A DNA stretch of 64,000 bases from Lentisphaerota bacterium (lineage in GTDB: Bacteria > Verrucomicrobiota > Lentisphaeria > Victivallales > Victivallaceae), in assembly GCA_015061625.1 (NCBI GenBank), contig SUWG01000002.1, forward strand, positions 62,001 to 126,000, written 5' to 3'. The notes below the pieces were generated by a model that had not been told where the DNA came from, ran no database searches, and saw nothing but the letters and a program-made list of their open reading frames with translations. Positions within the stretch are counted from its first letter, which is position 1. Every line of letters begins with the position of its first letter. Both the position numbers and the translations under genes were made by a program. Shown here piece by piece: positions 7,091 through 16,570 of this stretch.

Positions 7091-9973
7091 TTAGTGTTTT
7101 CTGATTACCAGAGAGCGTATCCAAACTTTATTATCTTTCCCCATATTTCTGCCGAGGAAATAAAATTTTACACTGACTGTTCGCGGATGCAATGTGATAC
7201 TGCCGGAATAAGTTTGCCAATCGGTCCCCGGCTGGATTTGTACCGGTGTGAAGCGAACCGTTTTGCCATTTGCATCAAATTCGTAAAATCCAACGTCAAA
7301 TCTGCCGTCAGTTAAATTTACTGTCTTGACTTCCGTGGTAAATGAAAGCGTGCGGCAAGTACCGAGATCTTTGATTCCATACCAGACATAACGCCACTGA
7401 TTATTGGGACCATCGGTGATTTGCAAATATTTTCCGCCATCGGGGGCATTTATAAAATTTTCCGACCTTGCCCCCCAACCGACAGGGTGGATGAAATTTA
7501 CATTATCGGTATTGTTGCGGATTTTATCAAGGGCATCAAAATAGGTCATTGCAGCTTGAAATACTTCATTTTCATTTCTGCCGCCGATCCACAGGGTGTT
7601 GTTGTCAACCAGTTTTACAAATCCTGCCGGATGATTAGCCCCCGGCGTAAGGTCAGGGAAATTGCTGATTGTTCCGATCAGAATTTTTTTGCCTTGTGCT
7701 GGCATTTGGTCCGGAGAAACAATGATCAATTCCAAACGCTGCATTGAGCCATCCATGAATCCGGGTTCCCGGTTGCGTAATGTTCCAAAACGTTTGATAC
7801 TGGCTGCGACAAACGGACGGTAAACGCTCATCATCAGGGCTGCATCATACGCTTTGCCGGATTGAGGAGCTACGACTACTGGTGTATTGGTGTCATCCAT
7901 GAATTCAGTAAGAACCGGATTAGAAGAATCAAAATCACATATCGGAAGATAGGTTAAAACAGCCTGACCATTGGTGAAACAGCCGGATGCCGGCCCGAAA
8001 AATCCACGCATATCTTCTTTACGGCAGGCAAACGTTGTTATGTTATTTCCAGATAAGGTGACTTGATTTCCGTTGCGTGAAGCGGTGAAGTTTTCCGGAT
8101 TACCGGAAAGTTTGACAGCCCGCAAAACGGCATAAGTGTGCGGTTCCAGAGTAATGGTAAAAATGGTTTCTCCGTTAATGATTTTCTGTTCCAGAGAGCC
8201 ATTCTCCGGGATGAATCCATAAACACCATCTCCAAGATAATGGTTTATTACCCGCAAGGTTGCGGTAGTTGCTGTACGTTCCGGATTGCTGATAGTGATG
8301 ATGGTCTGTTCTCCTTCTCCGAAACGCCCCACCCAAAATTTTCCGGCATCTTTGACTGCCGGGATCACTTGGTATCCGGCCCGTTGAATAGTTCTCAGGA
8401 TTTCAATTTCGCCAATGGGGATCGCTCCCACATTCCAACTTTTGGGAACTGCACCGATTTCAAGACATTTGAAATGGAGCAGTTTGGCTTGAGCGGCGGC
8501 GATTGCTGCGCGTTGCGATGCCGGTATGCGATACCATTTGATTGCAGTATTGGCTGTGTATGGTACGACACCCCAAAAGACGATCGGCTTTTTGCCGGCA
8601 GATAACCGCAACGGCAGAACCATATCAATATTCAACTCCGGAGAACCTTCCATCATGATAGCATCTGCATGGAATACAGTGAAAGGAGAAAATTCTGAAA
8701 GTGCCATATTAAATATACACCCCATTGCCTTGCCGTTACGGGTAAGAGTATGAATATACTCGGCAAACGGGATCGGCACAATTGTGTCAGAGGTGTATAT
8801 ATTGTTGTTATCATCAAATGTTCTGCCTCTGCCGTAAGCAAGTTGTGATGGTGTGTTGAATACACTGGTGCTGTTGGCCATATCAAAGGCAAAACCGCTG
8901 ACCTCATAATTTTCCACGATCAGCCGCAGTTGTTCTTTCAGATAATCGAATATCGGTGAACCGGGAGCAAAGACACTTTTGGTTTTTCCTCTGTTTGTCG
9001 GAATACTCGGCAGTCCACTGGTACCTTGTACTGCTTCAGGATAGTTATTGGCCAAATTTTGATGGATATCACGTACAAGGATATAGAAAAACATTGCAGT
9101 ATTTATGTTTCCATAACGCATTTCATCCCGGACAAAAGCATCAAAAATATCGCGGGTTACCCATGACGTATCTCTGACATCTTTGTAACGGCGTACCGGA
9201 TTGGTATCACCCTGCCATCCGGCTCCGACTGCGTACCAGTTCCCGGATTCATACCATGGAGCATAGGTCCACTCCCAATCCATTCCATACTGTCTGGCAC
9301 TGTGGGTCTGAAAAAGTCTGGTCATATGCGACGAGCAATGATCTCCGCCGACACCGTAGATTCTGGGATCAATATTTTCGATCGGAGAAAAATATCGAGG
9401 GAATGCCCGGTAATAAGCATCAACTGCATTTCTCCAGCCGAAATCAGGAGTAAATGGTGCGCTCAAAACAGTAATTGTTTGCGGGTGATCTTTATCGACA
9501 ACGATCCGGGTATCCAGATCGATTGCACTGTCGGAATATTGCCGGTAAAGTGTGCTTAATTCTGAATCCGGAGAAAGAGATACCGCCCAACCGGTTTCAT
9601 TATTGTAAGCCGCAGCCATGGGGAATGTTTCAAGCAACAAATCCCGGCAAATCGGCGTATCGGTGATTTGGTGTTCGGTGTTGCCATCCCAGAACATGGA
9701 TGCTTGAAAAATCAATGTTTCCCGGAATTTTATTTTAAGTAAACGGTGAGAGGATCCGGAATCACTGAATGTAAATTTCCAACCGGATAGTGAGCCATAT
9801 TTGACCGCTTCAATTTTTACAGACAATGACCCATTTTGCCAAGTACCGTCGGCAACCGATTGTATAGGGAAAAGTTCTTTATTGTTTTGGGCATCGGTTA
9901 TGGTCAGAAAACTTTGAGCCCGGAGGACTACTGAATAAAGCAGCAGTAATAAAATCGTGTAAAACTTATTCAT
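7091..9973 (-). CDS. Large secreted glycosidase-like protein with C-terminal CBM-like domain (cassette I)
   Basis: Predicted exported protein of 960 residues, member of a three-protein paralogous family in this window. The start at 9973 has GAGG at 9980-9983 and overlaps the upstream stop by 8 nt. A signal peptide (MNKFYTILLLLLYSVVLRAQS) is followed by a beta-sandwich-like region. A probable barrel region follows, with DPRIYGVGGDH near residue 205 and SGFAFDMA containing Asp364. The Asp is conserved in all three paralogues, as is a later AD...E segment. Then come a GEGEQTIITISNPE strand region, an alpha/beta domain ending in IGGRNENEVFQAAMTYFDALD, and a terminal jelly-roll like CBM4/9. I do not recognise a defined GH family; hydrolase function is inferred. 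Confidence 0.7.
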   Translation of the reverse strand: MNKFYTILLLLLYSVVLRAQSFLTITDAQNNKELFPIQSVADGTWQNGSLSVKIEAVKYGSLSGWKFTFSDSGSSHRLLKIKFRETLIFQASMFWDGNTEHQITDTPICRDLLLETFPMAAAYNNETGWAVSLSPDSELSTLYRQYSDSAIDLDTRIVVDKDHPQTITVLSAPFTPDFGWRNAVDAYYRAFPRYFSPIENIDPRIYGVGGDHCSSHMTRLFQTHSARQYGMDWEWTYAPWYESGNWYAVGAGWQGDTNPVRRYKDVRDTSWVTRDIFDAFVRDEMRYGNINTAMFFYILVRDIHQNLANNYPEAVQGTSGLPSIPTNRGKTKSVFAPGSPIFDYLKEQLRLIVENYEVSGFAFDMANSTSVFNTPSQLAYGRGRTFDDNNNIYTSDTIVPIPFAEYIHTLTRNGKAMGCIFNMALSEFSPFTVFHADAIMMEGSPELNIDMVLPLRLSAGKKPIVFWGVVPYTANTAIKWYRIPASQRAAIAAAQAKLLHFKCLEIGAVPKSWNVGAIPIGEIEILRTIQRAGYQVIPAVKDAGKFWVGRFGEGEQTIITISNPERTATTATLRVINHYLGDGVYGFIPENGSLEQKIINGETIFTITLEPHTYAVLRAVKLSGNPENFTASRNGNQVTLSGNNITTFACRKEDMRGFFGPASGCFTNGQAVLTYLPICDFDSSNPVLTEFMDDTNTPVVVAPQSGKAYDAALMMSVYRPFVAASIKRFGTLRNREPGFMDGSMQRLELIIVSPDQMPAQGKKILIGTISNFPDLTPGANHPAGFVKLVDNNTLWIGGRNENEVFQAAMTYFDALDKIRNNTDNVNFIHPVGWGARSENFINAPDGGKYLQITDGPNNQWRYVWYGIKDLGTCRTLSFTTEVKTVNLTDGRFDVGFYEFDANGKTVRFTPVQIQPGTDWQTYSGSITLHPRTVSVKFYFLGRNMGKDNKVWIRSLVIRKH

Positions 9974-10793
9974 TGGGGACCTCATAATTTTCTGTTTTTC
10001 CATCTGATAAGGTTAAAGTTAAAATATAGTCAACGCTTTGAGTGGGCAGAGTGACTGTGAAATTCTGCCGGTCTGTTTTGTTTTGACGGAAATACTCCTG
10101 CCCATTTTTATCTTTGATAACGATTGATGACCAGTTATTGGTGTTGACAGTGATTTGCAGATTTGAAGCTGCCTGTCCAAAGTAGACATCGGTATAGTTT
10201 ACCCATCCTTTATATCCACCGAAACATCCGCAGCGTATTGCATAAGTTTTGATTCCTTTGCCGGTCGGAGGGGTGAACTCCCGCGTATAAGTTGTCCATG
10301 TATCGGCATTTACTCCGGAAACCAGATCAGGGTCTATGAATTTATCCAGAATTGCTTTGGCAGATCGGCCCTGGTGGGGGTATGCACGAATGAAAAATGT
10401 TGTTTGACTTACCGGATAATGCCCGAATGGGCTGCCGCCGTCATTGTATTCCGGACAACTTAACCATATATTGGCAAAAGTACGGTATGCTCTGATTTTT
10501 GCTCTTATGCAGTATCGCACCCCTTCTTGAACCTGAACCCGTTGAAGAAAATAACCGTATTTCTGTCCCGGTGATTCGATAACTATGCCGCCGATGTCAC
10601 TGCGGAATGTGAATGCTGCTTTGGAGCAATTATCAAAATACCAATGTTGAGGCATTCCTTGAGTATTTTTTATTGAAAAATCTGCATTTTTTAATAAATT
10701 CGGAGCAAATATTCGTTCCATGGATATATTGGCTGCTCCGAGTGGTAGCATTATAGCCAGTAAAATCATTGATGCAAGCCATTTCATTATCAT
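9966..10793 (-). CDS. Secreted CBM-like protein (cassette I)
   Basis: Exported protein of 275 residues. The ATG at 10793 follows AAAGGAGG; another ATG lies at 10787. After the signal peptide comes the stretch APNLLKNADFSIKNTQG, typical of the start of CenC-type (CBM4/9) jelly-roll domains, and later strands ending in a conserved W-T-Y-T region. Homologous in layout to the shorter proteins at 14862-15455 and 20659-21222, but with an extra C-terminal beta domain of about 90 residues (VDYILTLTLSDGKTENYEV). It sits directly upstream of, and overlaps, the large hydrolase-like gene, so the two are probably co-translated partners. Glycan binding is inferred from fold similarity only. Confidence 0.65.
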   Translation of the reverse strand: MIMKWLASMILLAIMLPLGAANISMERIFAPNLLKNADFSIKNTQGMPQHWYFDNCSKAAFTFRSDIGGIVIESPGQKYGYFLQRVQVQEGVRYCIRAKIRAYRTFANIWLSCPEYNDGGSPFGHYPVSQTTFFIRAYPHQGRSAKAILDKFIDPDLVSGVNADTWTTYTREFTPPTGKGIKTYAIRCGCFGGYKGWVNYTDVYFGQAASNLQITVNTNNWSSIVIKDKNGQEYFRQNKTDRQNFTVTLPTQSVDYILTLTLSDGKTENYEVPNE

Positions 10794-10895
10794 AAAGACC
10801 TCCTTTGTTAATTGCAATAAATATACTACAAAAACAAGGATAAAAAAATAACAAAAATGGCAATATTCAGGACAAAATCGGCAAAAAAGTATCCG

Positions 10896-11753
10896 TCAAT
10901 GTTTTTTCCAATTTCGCGGTTGGGAATTTAGGTGTTTGTGAAAAAGTCTTGTAAAGTAACTGCTGTCTTTGAAACCTGATTTCAAAGCAGCTTCTGAAAC
11001 GGAGCATCCGTTGCGTAAGAATTCTCTGGCCGCTTCCAATCTTAAATGGAGCAAGTATTGCAGTGGAGTTTTACCCAGTGATTTGCTGAATGTCCGGGTG
11101 AATGTTGATTGTGACATACTGGCTTTTGGGGCAAGTTGGGCAATATTCAATTCATTAAGGTAATTTTTCAGCATATAATTTACCGTTTCCTGAAATTTTT
11201 CAGGTAATGGTAACGGACGGGATTGAAAGTTCGGTGAATAATGGGTTAGCAGCAGTGGAATGATTTGTAAAAATGCACCATATACTGCCAACAATGCACC
11301 GGGCGCCGCCGTTTTTTGCAGTTCATATGCCGTTATCAAAATCGTTTCTACCGTATTGAGTATCTGAGGTGGCAGTTTGAATTTCGGATAAAATTTTTGT
11401 TGATGGCAGAAGTCAGGATCAATGCCGAAAAGTGTCACATATCCTGGATGGTGGCAAATGTTCCGCACCGGAATATTCAGTTGTTCAAAGTGAAAAATAA
11501 TATTCATCAGTCTGACATCTTTTTCTTCCCGGTAACAGTGCAGACCACCTGGCGGAATTACCAATACATCTCCGGTGGAAATTTTTTCTTCACTGTAATC
11601 CGTTTCGTAGATGGCATTACCATTGAACATTATGGCAATTTCTGAAAATTCATGTGAATGAAATTCCAAATCTCCACTGTGGTCAGTGTAATACAAGTAT
11701 ACGGGCAGTTGACCTTTTTGAAAAAATGTTGAATCTTTAAGAATTTTGCTCAT
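10896..11753 (-). CDS. AraC-family transcriptional regulator with cupin-like sensor domain
   Basis: DNA-binding regulator of 285 residues. The N-terminal half resembles a cupin sugar sensor (FHSHEFSEIAIMFNGNA, then GDVLVIPPGGLHCY). The C-terminal 100 residues contain the two helix-turn-helix motifs (LNIAQLAPKASMSQSTFTRTF and SVSEAALKSGFKDSSYFTRLF). The longest reading frame starts at 11834, but a promoter lies inside that extension, so the start at 11753, preceded by AGGGACAGG, is preferred. It lies upstream of cassette I on the same strand, with 102 nt between, and probably controls it (inference). Confidence 0.88.
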   Translation of the reverse strand: MSKILKDSTFFQKGQLPVYLYYTDHSGDLEFHSHEFSEIAIMFNGNAIYETDYSEEKISTGDVLVIPPGGLHCYREEKDVRLMNIIFHFEQLNIPVRNICHHPGYVTLFGIDPDFCHQQKFYPKFKLPPQILNTVETILITAYELQKTAAPGALLAVYGAFLQIIPLLLTHYSPNFQSRPLPLPEKFQETVNYMLKNYLNELNIAQLAPKASMSQSTFTRTFSKSLGKTPLQYLLHLRLEAAREFLRNGCSVSEAALKSGFKDSSYFTRLFHKHLNSQPRNWKKH

Positions 11754-11780
11754 TACCTGTCCCTTGAGTGTTATGCCTTT

Positions 11781-11809
11781 ACTATACTGCACAAAATTGT
11801 CAGATGCAA
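11781..11809 (-). promoter_or_regulatory. Candidate promoter of the AraC-family gene at 10.9-11.8 kb
   Basis: On the minus strand TTGCAT (11804-11809) and TATAGT (11781-11786) are separated by 17 nt. Transcription would start near 11775, 22 nt before the chosen ATG at 11753. Confidence 0.65.
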
Positions 11810-11827
11810 ATTCCTTGATTTTGAAAC

Positions 11828-11856
11828 TTGACAATTTATGCGTATGATGGTATATT
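11828..11856 (+). promoter_or_regulatory. Strong candidate promoter of the small Cys-rich protein gene
   Basis: A consensus-like TTGACA (11828-11833) lies 17 nt before TATATT (11851-11856). It is divergent from the promoter of the AraC gene 20 nt away. Confidence 0.7.
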
Positions 11857-11897
11857 ACGCTGTTTTTTTAGAAAAAATGAAATAAAGGTTACAGATC

Positions 11898-12218
11898 ATG
11901 TGTAAAGCTGTTGAATTGTTTACTGCCGTACCGAAATTGCACAATTGCGCCCAGGCGGTCGCCGCCGGGGCAGGGGATGAGGCTTTGGCTGAAAGTATGA
12001 AAGTCTGCGGCGGCGGTAAAGCACCATTGGGCAGATGCGGCGCACTTCATGCCGCTTTGGAATTGACTCCGGCGGAGTGCCATGCTCAAATGATCTCTGA
12101 ATTTGTTGCTCTTGCCGGTGCGGAAACTTGCCGGGAAATCAAATCCGCCACTTTGCCTTATCCTTGTGCCGAATGTGTCCGCCTCGGAGCTTTACTGGTG
12201 GAAAAATACCGTAGATAA
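11898..12218 (+). CDS. Small Cys-rich protein resembling the C_GCAxxG_C_C redox family
   Basis: Cytoplasmic protein of 106 residues with seven or more cysteines. The order NCAQAV, GGGKAPLGRCGALHAA, a Cys in ECHAQ and another in TCREI, then CAECVR resembles the C_GCAxxG_C_C family, whose members are putative redox-active or metal-binding proteins in anaerobes. It is shorter than usual (about 140) and has CGAL in place of the typical CGA-TGA stretch. It has its own strong promoter and lies between an AraC regulator and a hydrolase cassette, with no clear link to either. Function unknown. Confidence 0.6.
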   Translation: MCKAVELFTAVPKLHNCAQAVAAGAGDEALAESMKVCGGGKAPLGRCGALHAALELTPAECHAQMISEFVALAGAETCREIKSATLPYPCAECVRLGALLVEKYRR

Positions 12219-12226
12219 AATATTGA

Positions 12227-12257
12227 GGGCCGTCGCAAAACAGTTTTGCAACGGCCC
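12227..12257 (+). terminator. Hairpin between convergent genes
   Basis: A 14-position stem with one mismatch (12227-12240 with 12244-12257, loop CAG) lies between the Cys-rich gene and the end of cassette II. There is no long T run on either side, so strength is uncertain. Confidence 0.6.
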
Positions 12258-12267
12258 TTGAGTTGTA

Positions 12268-14865
12268 TTATTCCTGCGGCTTGGCCCGTTCCGGGGTTCG
12301 TCCGTTATCGAGAGTGCCACCGTAAAATTTGATATTCAAGGCCCAGCGGTCAGAGATCCCGCCATAATGAGGAAACTTCCGATCCATCTGACGCATGAAA
12401 ACTTGCATAATATCATTTTCGGAATATCTTCCCGGGAAAAATGCCACGACCGTTTTGCCGTTGATATTCCGGATGACGATCTCATCGGTGAAGTTTTCAT
12501 CCGGGAAAAAGTGCTTTCGGGCTGCCGGACCAACCGCAAACAGCAATGTTTCCGGAGCATCGGCAGCTTCTTCGATCGTCAGTTTACGCATCCGCATATT
12601 TTTTACCCAGCGTTGTTCCAGGCCCCATAACCGCGGATATGAGTAACGGCGGCGGGTGCGGAAATATTCAAAATAGATCGCCAGTTGATCACGGCCCGGT
12701 TCGACCGCTTCACCCTCACCGGGGGCGGAAACGATGGCTGACTTCAGGGGATCGACTCCGTAATCCAAACGGTAAATCGCAACCGGATCAAATTTTACCG
12801 GTGCCGGAATGGTACGGATAACCTGATTTTTCCAGTAATAACGGGTTTCCGCTCCCTTGCCGTCAGCATCGACGGTCATATGAACCGGACGGATATGGGC
12901 AATATAAAATCGCGGTGCCGGTTTGCCGGTGCCGATTTTGCGCAGGATCACCGGATGATGATCGGCCAGTTCCAGTTCGACCATGGTGCGTCCGTTTTCG
13001 ATGCGGTTTTGAACGACTGTTCCATCGGTCGCAGCGTATATGGCGTGTCCGGCACCGAATTTTTCCGTTTGGATCTCCAGAATCACTTTGTGTCTGGTTT
13101 TGTCGATACATGAAATAACGATCACGCTGTTTTCTCCATCGCCAAAACGGCTGATCCAATATTTTGCATCGGCCGCAAACGGATCAAATTCATCGGTGCC
13201 GACTACTTCTGCATAAGGGGCTGCCCGCCAACCGAGTTTCTGCAATGCGGCAAAGGTGCGGTTCCAACGGGCGATGTCGGCAAATCCACGATCATAAAAG
13301 ATCGCCGGTACAGCTCCGAAACGCAAACTGGCCATAATCGTATAGTCTATGATGCCATTAAGTGCCGGCATGATGGCTTCTTTCCCTTGAGTCCAATCAA
13401 GCAAACTGTCAATCCGGAAGCCTTTCCAGAAGTAAAACGGTTTCTGTCCGAGCATGAATTTACGGGGGGCAAGCAATTCAGTTCGTTCAAATGGCGGCAT
13501 TTCGTGAATGGCACAATCCGCGTAGAATGCCGGCAGATAGTTGTAATGCTCATTAAGGACACTTGCGGCCCGTCTGCCGTCGGGCCGTGGAGGCAGTGAA
13601 CGGGTGTACTGCAAGTTATACGCAACCGCCACACCTTCTCTGACAAAAATATCTCCATCATCCTCAAATGCTCTGGCCGGTTCATTCATTGCCGGAGCAT
13701 CATAACAGCGCAAATTGCCGATCGCACAATCCAGGGCAAAGCCGGAAACATCAAAGGTATTCCAAACTTGTGCAAGGTCTTTGCGCAATGCTTCTCCGTA
13801 AGAACCGTAAGATCCCGGCCAAGCATAGCGGGACCAGCCTTCTTCGGCCCAGCCGTGAGCCCGGTAACAGGATTTGCGGTCTTTTCTCACCCATACCGAA
13901 TCCGGATAATGTTGAAACAGAATGTCTTCGCAGCAGTGCTGCTGGATATAATAGTAAAATATCGCAGTGGTTCGCTGGGCATGGCGGATCCGGTTGCGGT
14001 TATATTCCAGCCAATCCTGAACTGTACCGGGGACATTGCAGCGGTTGTGGCTGATTTCTGTTTTGTACCCCCGCGAAGCATCCCAGAATTCTTCCGATGG
14101 GAAAATATCGCCGGTATGCTGAAAACAGTTGTAATACCACTCCCAGGAGAGTCCTTCACGGCGTGCTGATTCGATCTGCTGTTCTCTGGTTTCATTGGAG
14201 CCGAAAAAATACCCTCCGGCACCATAGATGCGTTCATCGGCACCTTCAATCGGGCGGAAAAAGGCCGGATATGCCAGATGGACTTCATCGATGGCTTCGA
14301 CAATCCTGCCGGCATTGTGGTAATTGCCGGAGATCATGCCGAAAGTTATCGTTTCACCGGGCAACACCGCAGTATAATGCTCAAATTGCAGAATTCCTTG
14401 GCCGTTATTGAATACCACTGCTCTTTCAAACCGGCTGGAAATTGTCCACGGCGCAAGTCCGAGGTAGCAGAGTTCTTTGCCGAGAATGTATGATGCACCC
14501 GGAAAATTGTGCATGTCGTGAGTCGGTGCAACAGTGGAACTTACTTGATTAAAATACTCGAAACCATCCCAGAATATACCATTTGCTCCGGCAACCGGCA
14601 TCAATAACTGGAAACGTAATTTTGCCGGTTCTCTGCCGTTATTGGTTACAGAAAAAGTATATTCATTAAGTGAACCGGCTTTTTTAACGGTTATTTTCAA
14701 GCCTACTGAATTGCCGATGGTTTGTTCGGTATCTTGCAAACTGTCGCTGTGATATATGTTTTCATAACTCTGCGGAGCAGTCAGACGCAGAATATTCAGT
14801 CTGGTTTCGGCAGCGGAGAGCATGCCGGAAGTTAAAACTGTCAACAAGAAAACAATAAATTTCAT
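12268..14865 (-). CDS. Large secreted glycosidase-like protein (cassette II)
   Basis: Exported protein of 865 residues and paralogue of the proteins at 7091-9973 and 16681-20631. The ATG at 14865 follows GGAGG and overlaps the stop of the upstream gene (ATGA). The signal peptide is MKFIVFLLTVLTSGMLSAAE. Shared landmarks are DERIYGAGGYFFGS near residue 217, WEWYYNCFQHTGDIFPSEEFW, and VSGFALDCAIG with Asp379. YADCAIHE follows, then FGDGENSVIVISCI and a C-terminal alpha/beta region containing LLFAVGPAARKHFFPDENF and VVAFFPGR. The Asp in GFALD and the Glu in AIHE are the best candidates for catalysis, by conservation only. It lacks the extra C-terminal domains of its two paralogues and may represent the family's core. 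Confidence 0.7.
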   Translation of the reverse strand: MKFIVFLLTVLTSGMLSAAETRLNILRLTAPQSYENIYHSDSLQDTEQTIGNSVGLKITVKKAGSLNEYTFSVTNNGREPAKLRFQLLMPVAGANGIFWDGFEYFNQVSSTVAPTHDMHNFPGASYILGKELCYLGLAPWTISSRFERAVVFNNGQGILQFEHYTAVLPGETITFGMISGNYHNAGRIVEAIDEVHLAYPAFFRPIEGADERIYGAGGYFFGSNETREQQIESARREGLSWEWYYNCFQHTGDIFPSEEFWDASRGYKTEISHNRCNVPGTVQDWLEYNRNRIRHAQRTTAIFYYYIQQHCCEDILFQHYPDSVWVRKDRKSCYRAHGWAEEGWSRYAWPGSYGSYGEALRKDLAQVWNTFDVSGFALDCAIGNLRCYDAPAMNEPARAFEDDGDIFVREGVAVAYNLQYTRSLPPRPDGRRAASVLNEHYNYLPAFYADCAIHEMPPFERTELLAPRKFMLGQKPFYFWKGFRIDSLLDWTQGKEAIMPALNGIIDYTIMASLRFGAVPAIFYDRGFADIARWNRTFAALQKLGWRAAPYAEVVGTDEFDPFAADAKYWISRFGDGENSVIVISCIDKTRHKVILEIQTEKFGAGHAIYAATDGTVVQNRIENGRTMVELELADHHPVILRKIGTGKPAPRFYIAHIRPVHMTVDADGKGAETRYYWKNQVIRTIPAPVKFDPVAIYRLDYGVDPLKSAIVSAPGEGEAVEPGRDQLAIYFEYFRTRRRYSYPRLWGLEQRWVKNMRMRKLTIEEAADAPETLLFAVGPAARKHFFPDENFTDEIVIRNINGKTVVAFFPGRYSENDIMQVFMRQMDRKFPHYGGISDRWALNIKFYGGTLDNGRTPERAKPQE

Positions 14866-15455
14866 TTTTCAGCCTCCACCGGACCAAGTTCGATTACACT
14901 CATATGCCGAATCCACATTTTAGTCACCGAAAAATATGGTCCGGTACCGAAACGCAGATAGGCAATTTCTTCAGTATCATTGTCCGCTTTAACCGTATCT
15001 ACATCCAGTGTTACAGTCCGCCAGTCGGTTGAACCGCTTCCCTGCAGTTGCTCCGCGGTCACAAAATGGGGAACCAGTGGATTGGATGCACTGCTGATCA
15101 GATAGGTGCGACGGTCATAATGCAATATCCGGCGGTTTTGATCAAAGGCTTTGACCCAGAGCAGTGCCCTTCCGGATAAATGACGCAACTGTACGGTAAA
15201 GCGGTAACGGTAATTGGGTTTGACTTTTACCATCTGACAGAGGTAACCGGAATAATCGGCACCGGTTGAAGCCAGATAGATATATCCGGTTTCCGGGTCT
15301 TTTTCCAATTCGAATACTTCTCTGGTGGTGGTCGCCAGGAACCAATGCGGGCCTCCTTCCGGAGTGGTGATCGTTGGATCCTGAATCAGATTTTTTTCAT
15401 CAGCCCAAAGCAAGGCACCAAAAAACACCAACAGCAGAATGATTATTTTTTTCAT
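14862..15455 (-). CDS. Secreted CBM-like protein (cassette II)
   Basis: Exported protein of 197 residues with signal peptide MKKIIILLLVFFGALLWADE. The mature start KNLIQDPTITTPEGG resembles the first strand of CBM4/9 jelly-roll domains. GYLCQMVKVKPNYRYRFTVQ and a late DWRTVTLDVDT segment match the layout of its paralogues at 9966 and 20659. Its stop overlaps the ATG of the large hydrolase-like gene, which argues for coupled translation. A role in glycan binding or in presenting the hydrolase is inferred; no binding residues can be assigned. Confidence 0.65.
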   Translation of the reverse strand: MKKIIILLLVFFGALLWADEKNLIQDPTITTPEGGPHWFLATTTREVFELEKDPETGYIYLASTGADYSGYLCQMVKVKPNYRYRFTVQLRHLSGRALLWVKAFDQNRRILHYDRRTYLISSASNPLVPHFVTAEQLQGSGSTDWRTVTLDVDTVKADNDTEEIAYLRFGTGPYFSVTKMWIRHMSVIELGPVEAEK

Positions 15456-15476
15456 GAGGTCGGTTCCCGTGTGTGA

Positions 15477-16472
15477 TCAAAGGCCTGTCAGATAATTGTT
15501 GTTGAAATGCGGCTCAAATTCATTGGGCCACGGTTTGAGTTTCAAGGTTTCCACATGACCGTCTGCCAGAGCAAAATTAAGCTGTTCATTGTGGCGCGGG
15601 TCAATGTTTCCATATGAAGCTCCGATCATGTGAGCATTGAGAAAACGGTAATAACCCGAAACAGTGGTATTATTGCCCCATCTGGTATCAGCGACCAGAC
15701 AGAGTTTTGAAGCATTTTTGATCAGACTCAATTTGTTATACATTGCAGTTCGGGCGGAACCTTCTTCCTGTTTGGTATAATAACAGCAACCGACTCCGTA
15801 AGTGTTGATGCCGTAACCCGGATATGGCATGCCTTCTGAATTTTTATAATCTTGAGCATAGTCACCGTTAACAGCCAGAGAAGAACAGACAAAAACGGAA
15901 GTTTCCACAGCTCCCATATCCAGCAGCGGCCGTGTCCAGTTGCCGTAACCGGCTTTGTAATAGTGCGGAAAATAATCATCAAAACTGTTGTTGTACATAT
16001 TGAATGCCGATGCGATTTGTTTTTGGTTGCTGATACAACTTGCCGCCCGGCCGCGTTCTCTGGCGGAATTGAGTGCCGGCAGCAGAATCGCGGCAAGGAT
16101 GGCGATGATCGCAATAACCACCAGCAATTCTATTAAAGTAAATGAGTGTGCGGGGGACAAGGAAAACTTTCTTTTCACGGGAAAAGAGAGTTTTCCCTTT
16201 CCCCCGCGCCTCCTTTCGCTTTCAAAGAAAAGCGGTATTCTTTGTTTAGTTTCAATCGCAGTTTTTTGTGTCAAAAAATGCAATGATGAGATAACTGTGC
16301 TTACGAGCAATTCAATTAAAGTGAAGATCTGTCTGCGGGCAGGTGAAAAGGAGGTGTTTTCTGTCTTTTTAACAGGAATATACAATGATGAAACCGCGGC
16401 ACTTGCACGAAGTCCGATCAAGGTGGATCCGGCACACTTCACATCTTTTGAGGAAAATGAGAGGCATTTCAT
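15477..16472 (-). CDS. Prepilin-type protein with two or three stacked signals (cassette II)
   Basis: Pseudopilin-like protein of 331 residues. The start at 16472 has AAAGGAG. The N-terminus is modular: a degenerate signal ([17 protein letters not shown], about residues 15-31), then [19 protein letters not shown] (about 49-67), then a full signal [17 protein letters not shown] after about 52 more residues. The stretch between the second and third is encoded by repeat copy 2. The mature part contains [20 protein letters not shown]. It ends with H-X9-DG: His, nine residues, DGHVETLK. It is the first gene of cassette II, 21 nt from the CBM-like gene. The residues before the F are Ile and Ser, so signal use is unclear. 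Confidence 0.8.
   Translation of the reverse strand: MKCLSFSSKDVKCAGSTLIGLRASAAVSSLYIPVKKTENTSFSPARRQIFTLIELLVSTVISSLHFLTQKTAIETKQRIPLFFESERRRGGKGKLSFPVKRKFSLSPAHSFTLIELLVVIAIIAILAAILLPALNSARERGRAASCISNQKQIASAFNMYNNSFDDYFPHYYKAGYGNWTRPLLDMGAVETSVFVCSSLAVNGDYAQDYKNSEGMPYPGYGINTYGVGCCYYTKQEEGSARTAMYNKLSLIKNASKLCLVADTRWGNNTTVSGYYRFLNAHMIGASYGNIDPRHNEQLNFALADGHVETLKLKPWPNEFEPHFNNNYLTGL
16139..16325 (-). repeat. In-frame palindromic repeat element, copy 2
   Basis: A 187-bp copy of the element at 6871-7054, one codon longer. The stem (16150-16176 with 16181-16207) is kept although its inner bases differ from copy 1: a T run against an A run there, CTTTTC against GAAAAG here. This suggests selection or recent spread as a hairpin. 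The 60-bp stretch 16238-16297 is identical to copy 1. Confidence 0.75.
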
Positions 16473-16527
16473 TTTGAAATCTCCTTTGGTTGATAAGAGT
16501 TGTCAAATGCAAAAGAATACTACTCTG

Positions 16528-16555
16528 CTTATAATGTAATGCATAATATTGTCAA
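16528..16555 (-). promoter_or_regulatory. Candidate promoter of cassette II
   Basis: On the minus strand TTGACA (16550-16555) and TATAAG (16528-16533) are 16 nt apart, about 55 nt upstream of the prepilin ATG. Confidence 0.5.
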
Positions 16556-16570
16556 AAGAAATGCTGAAAA

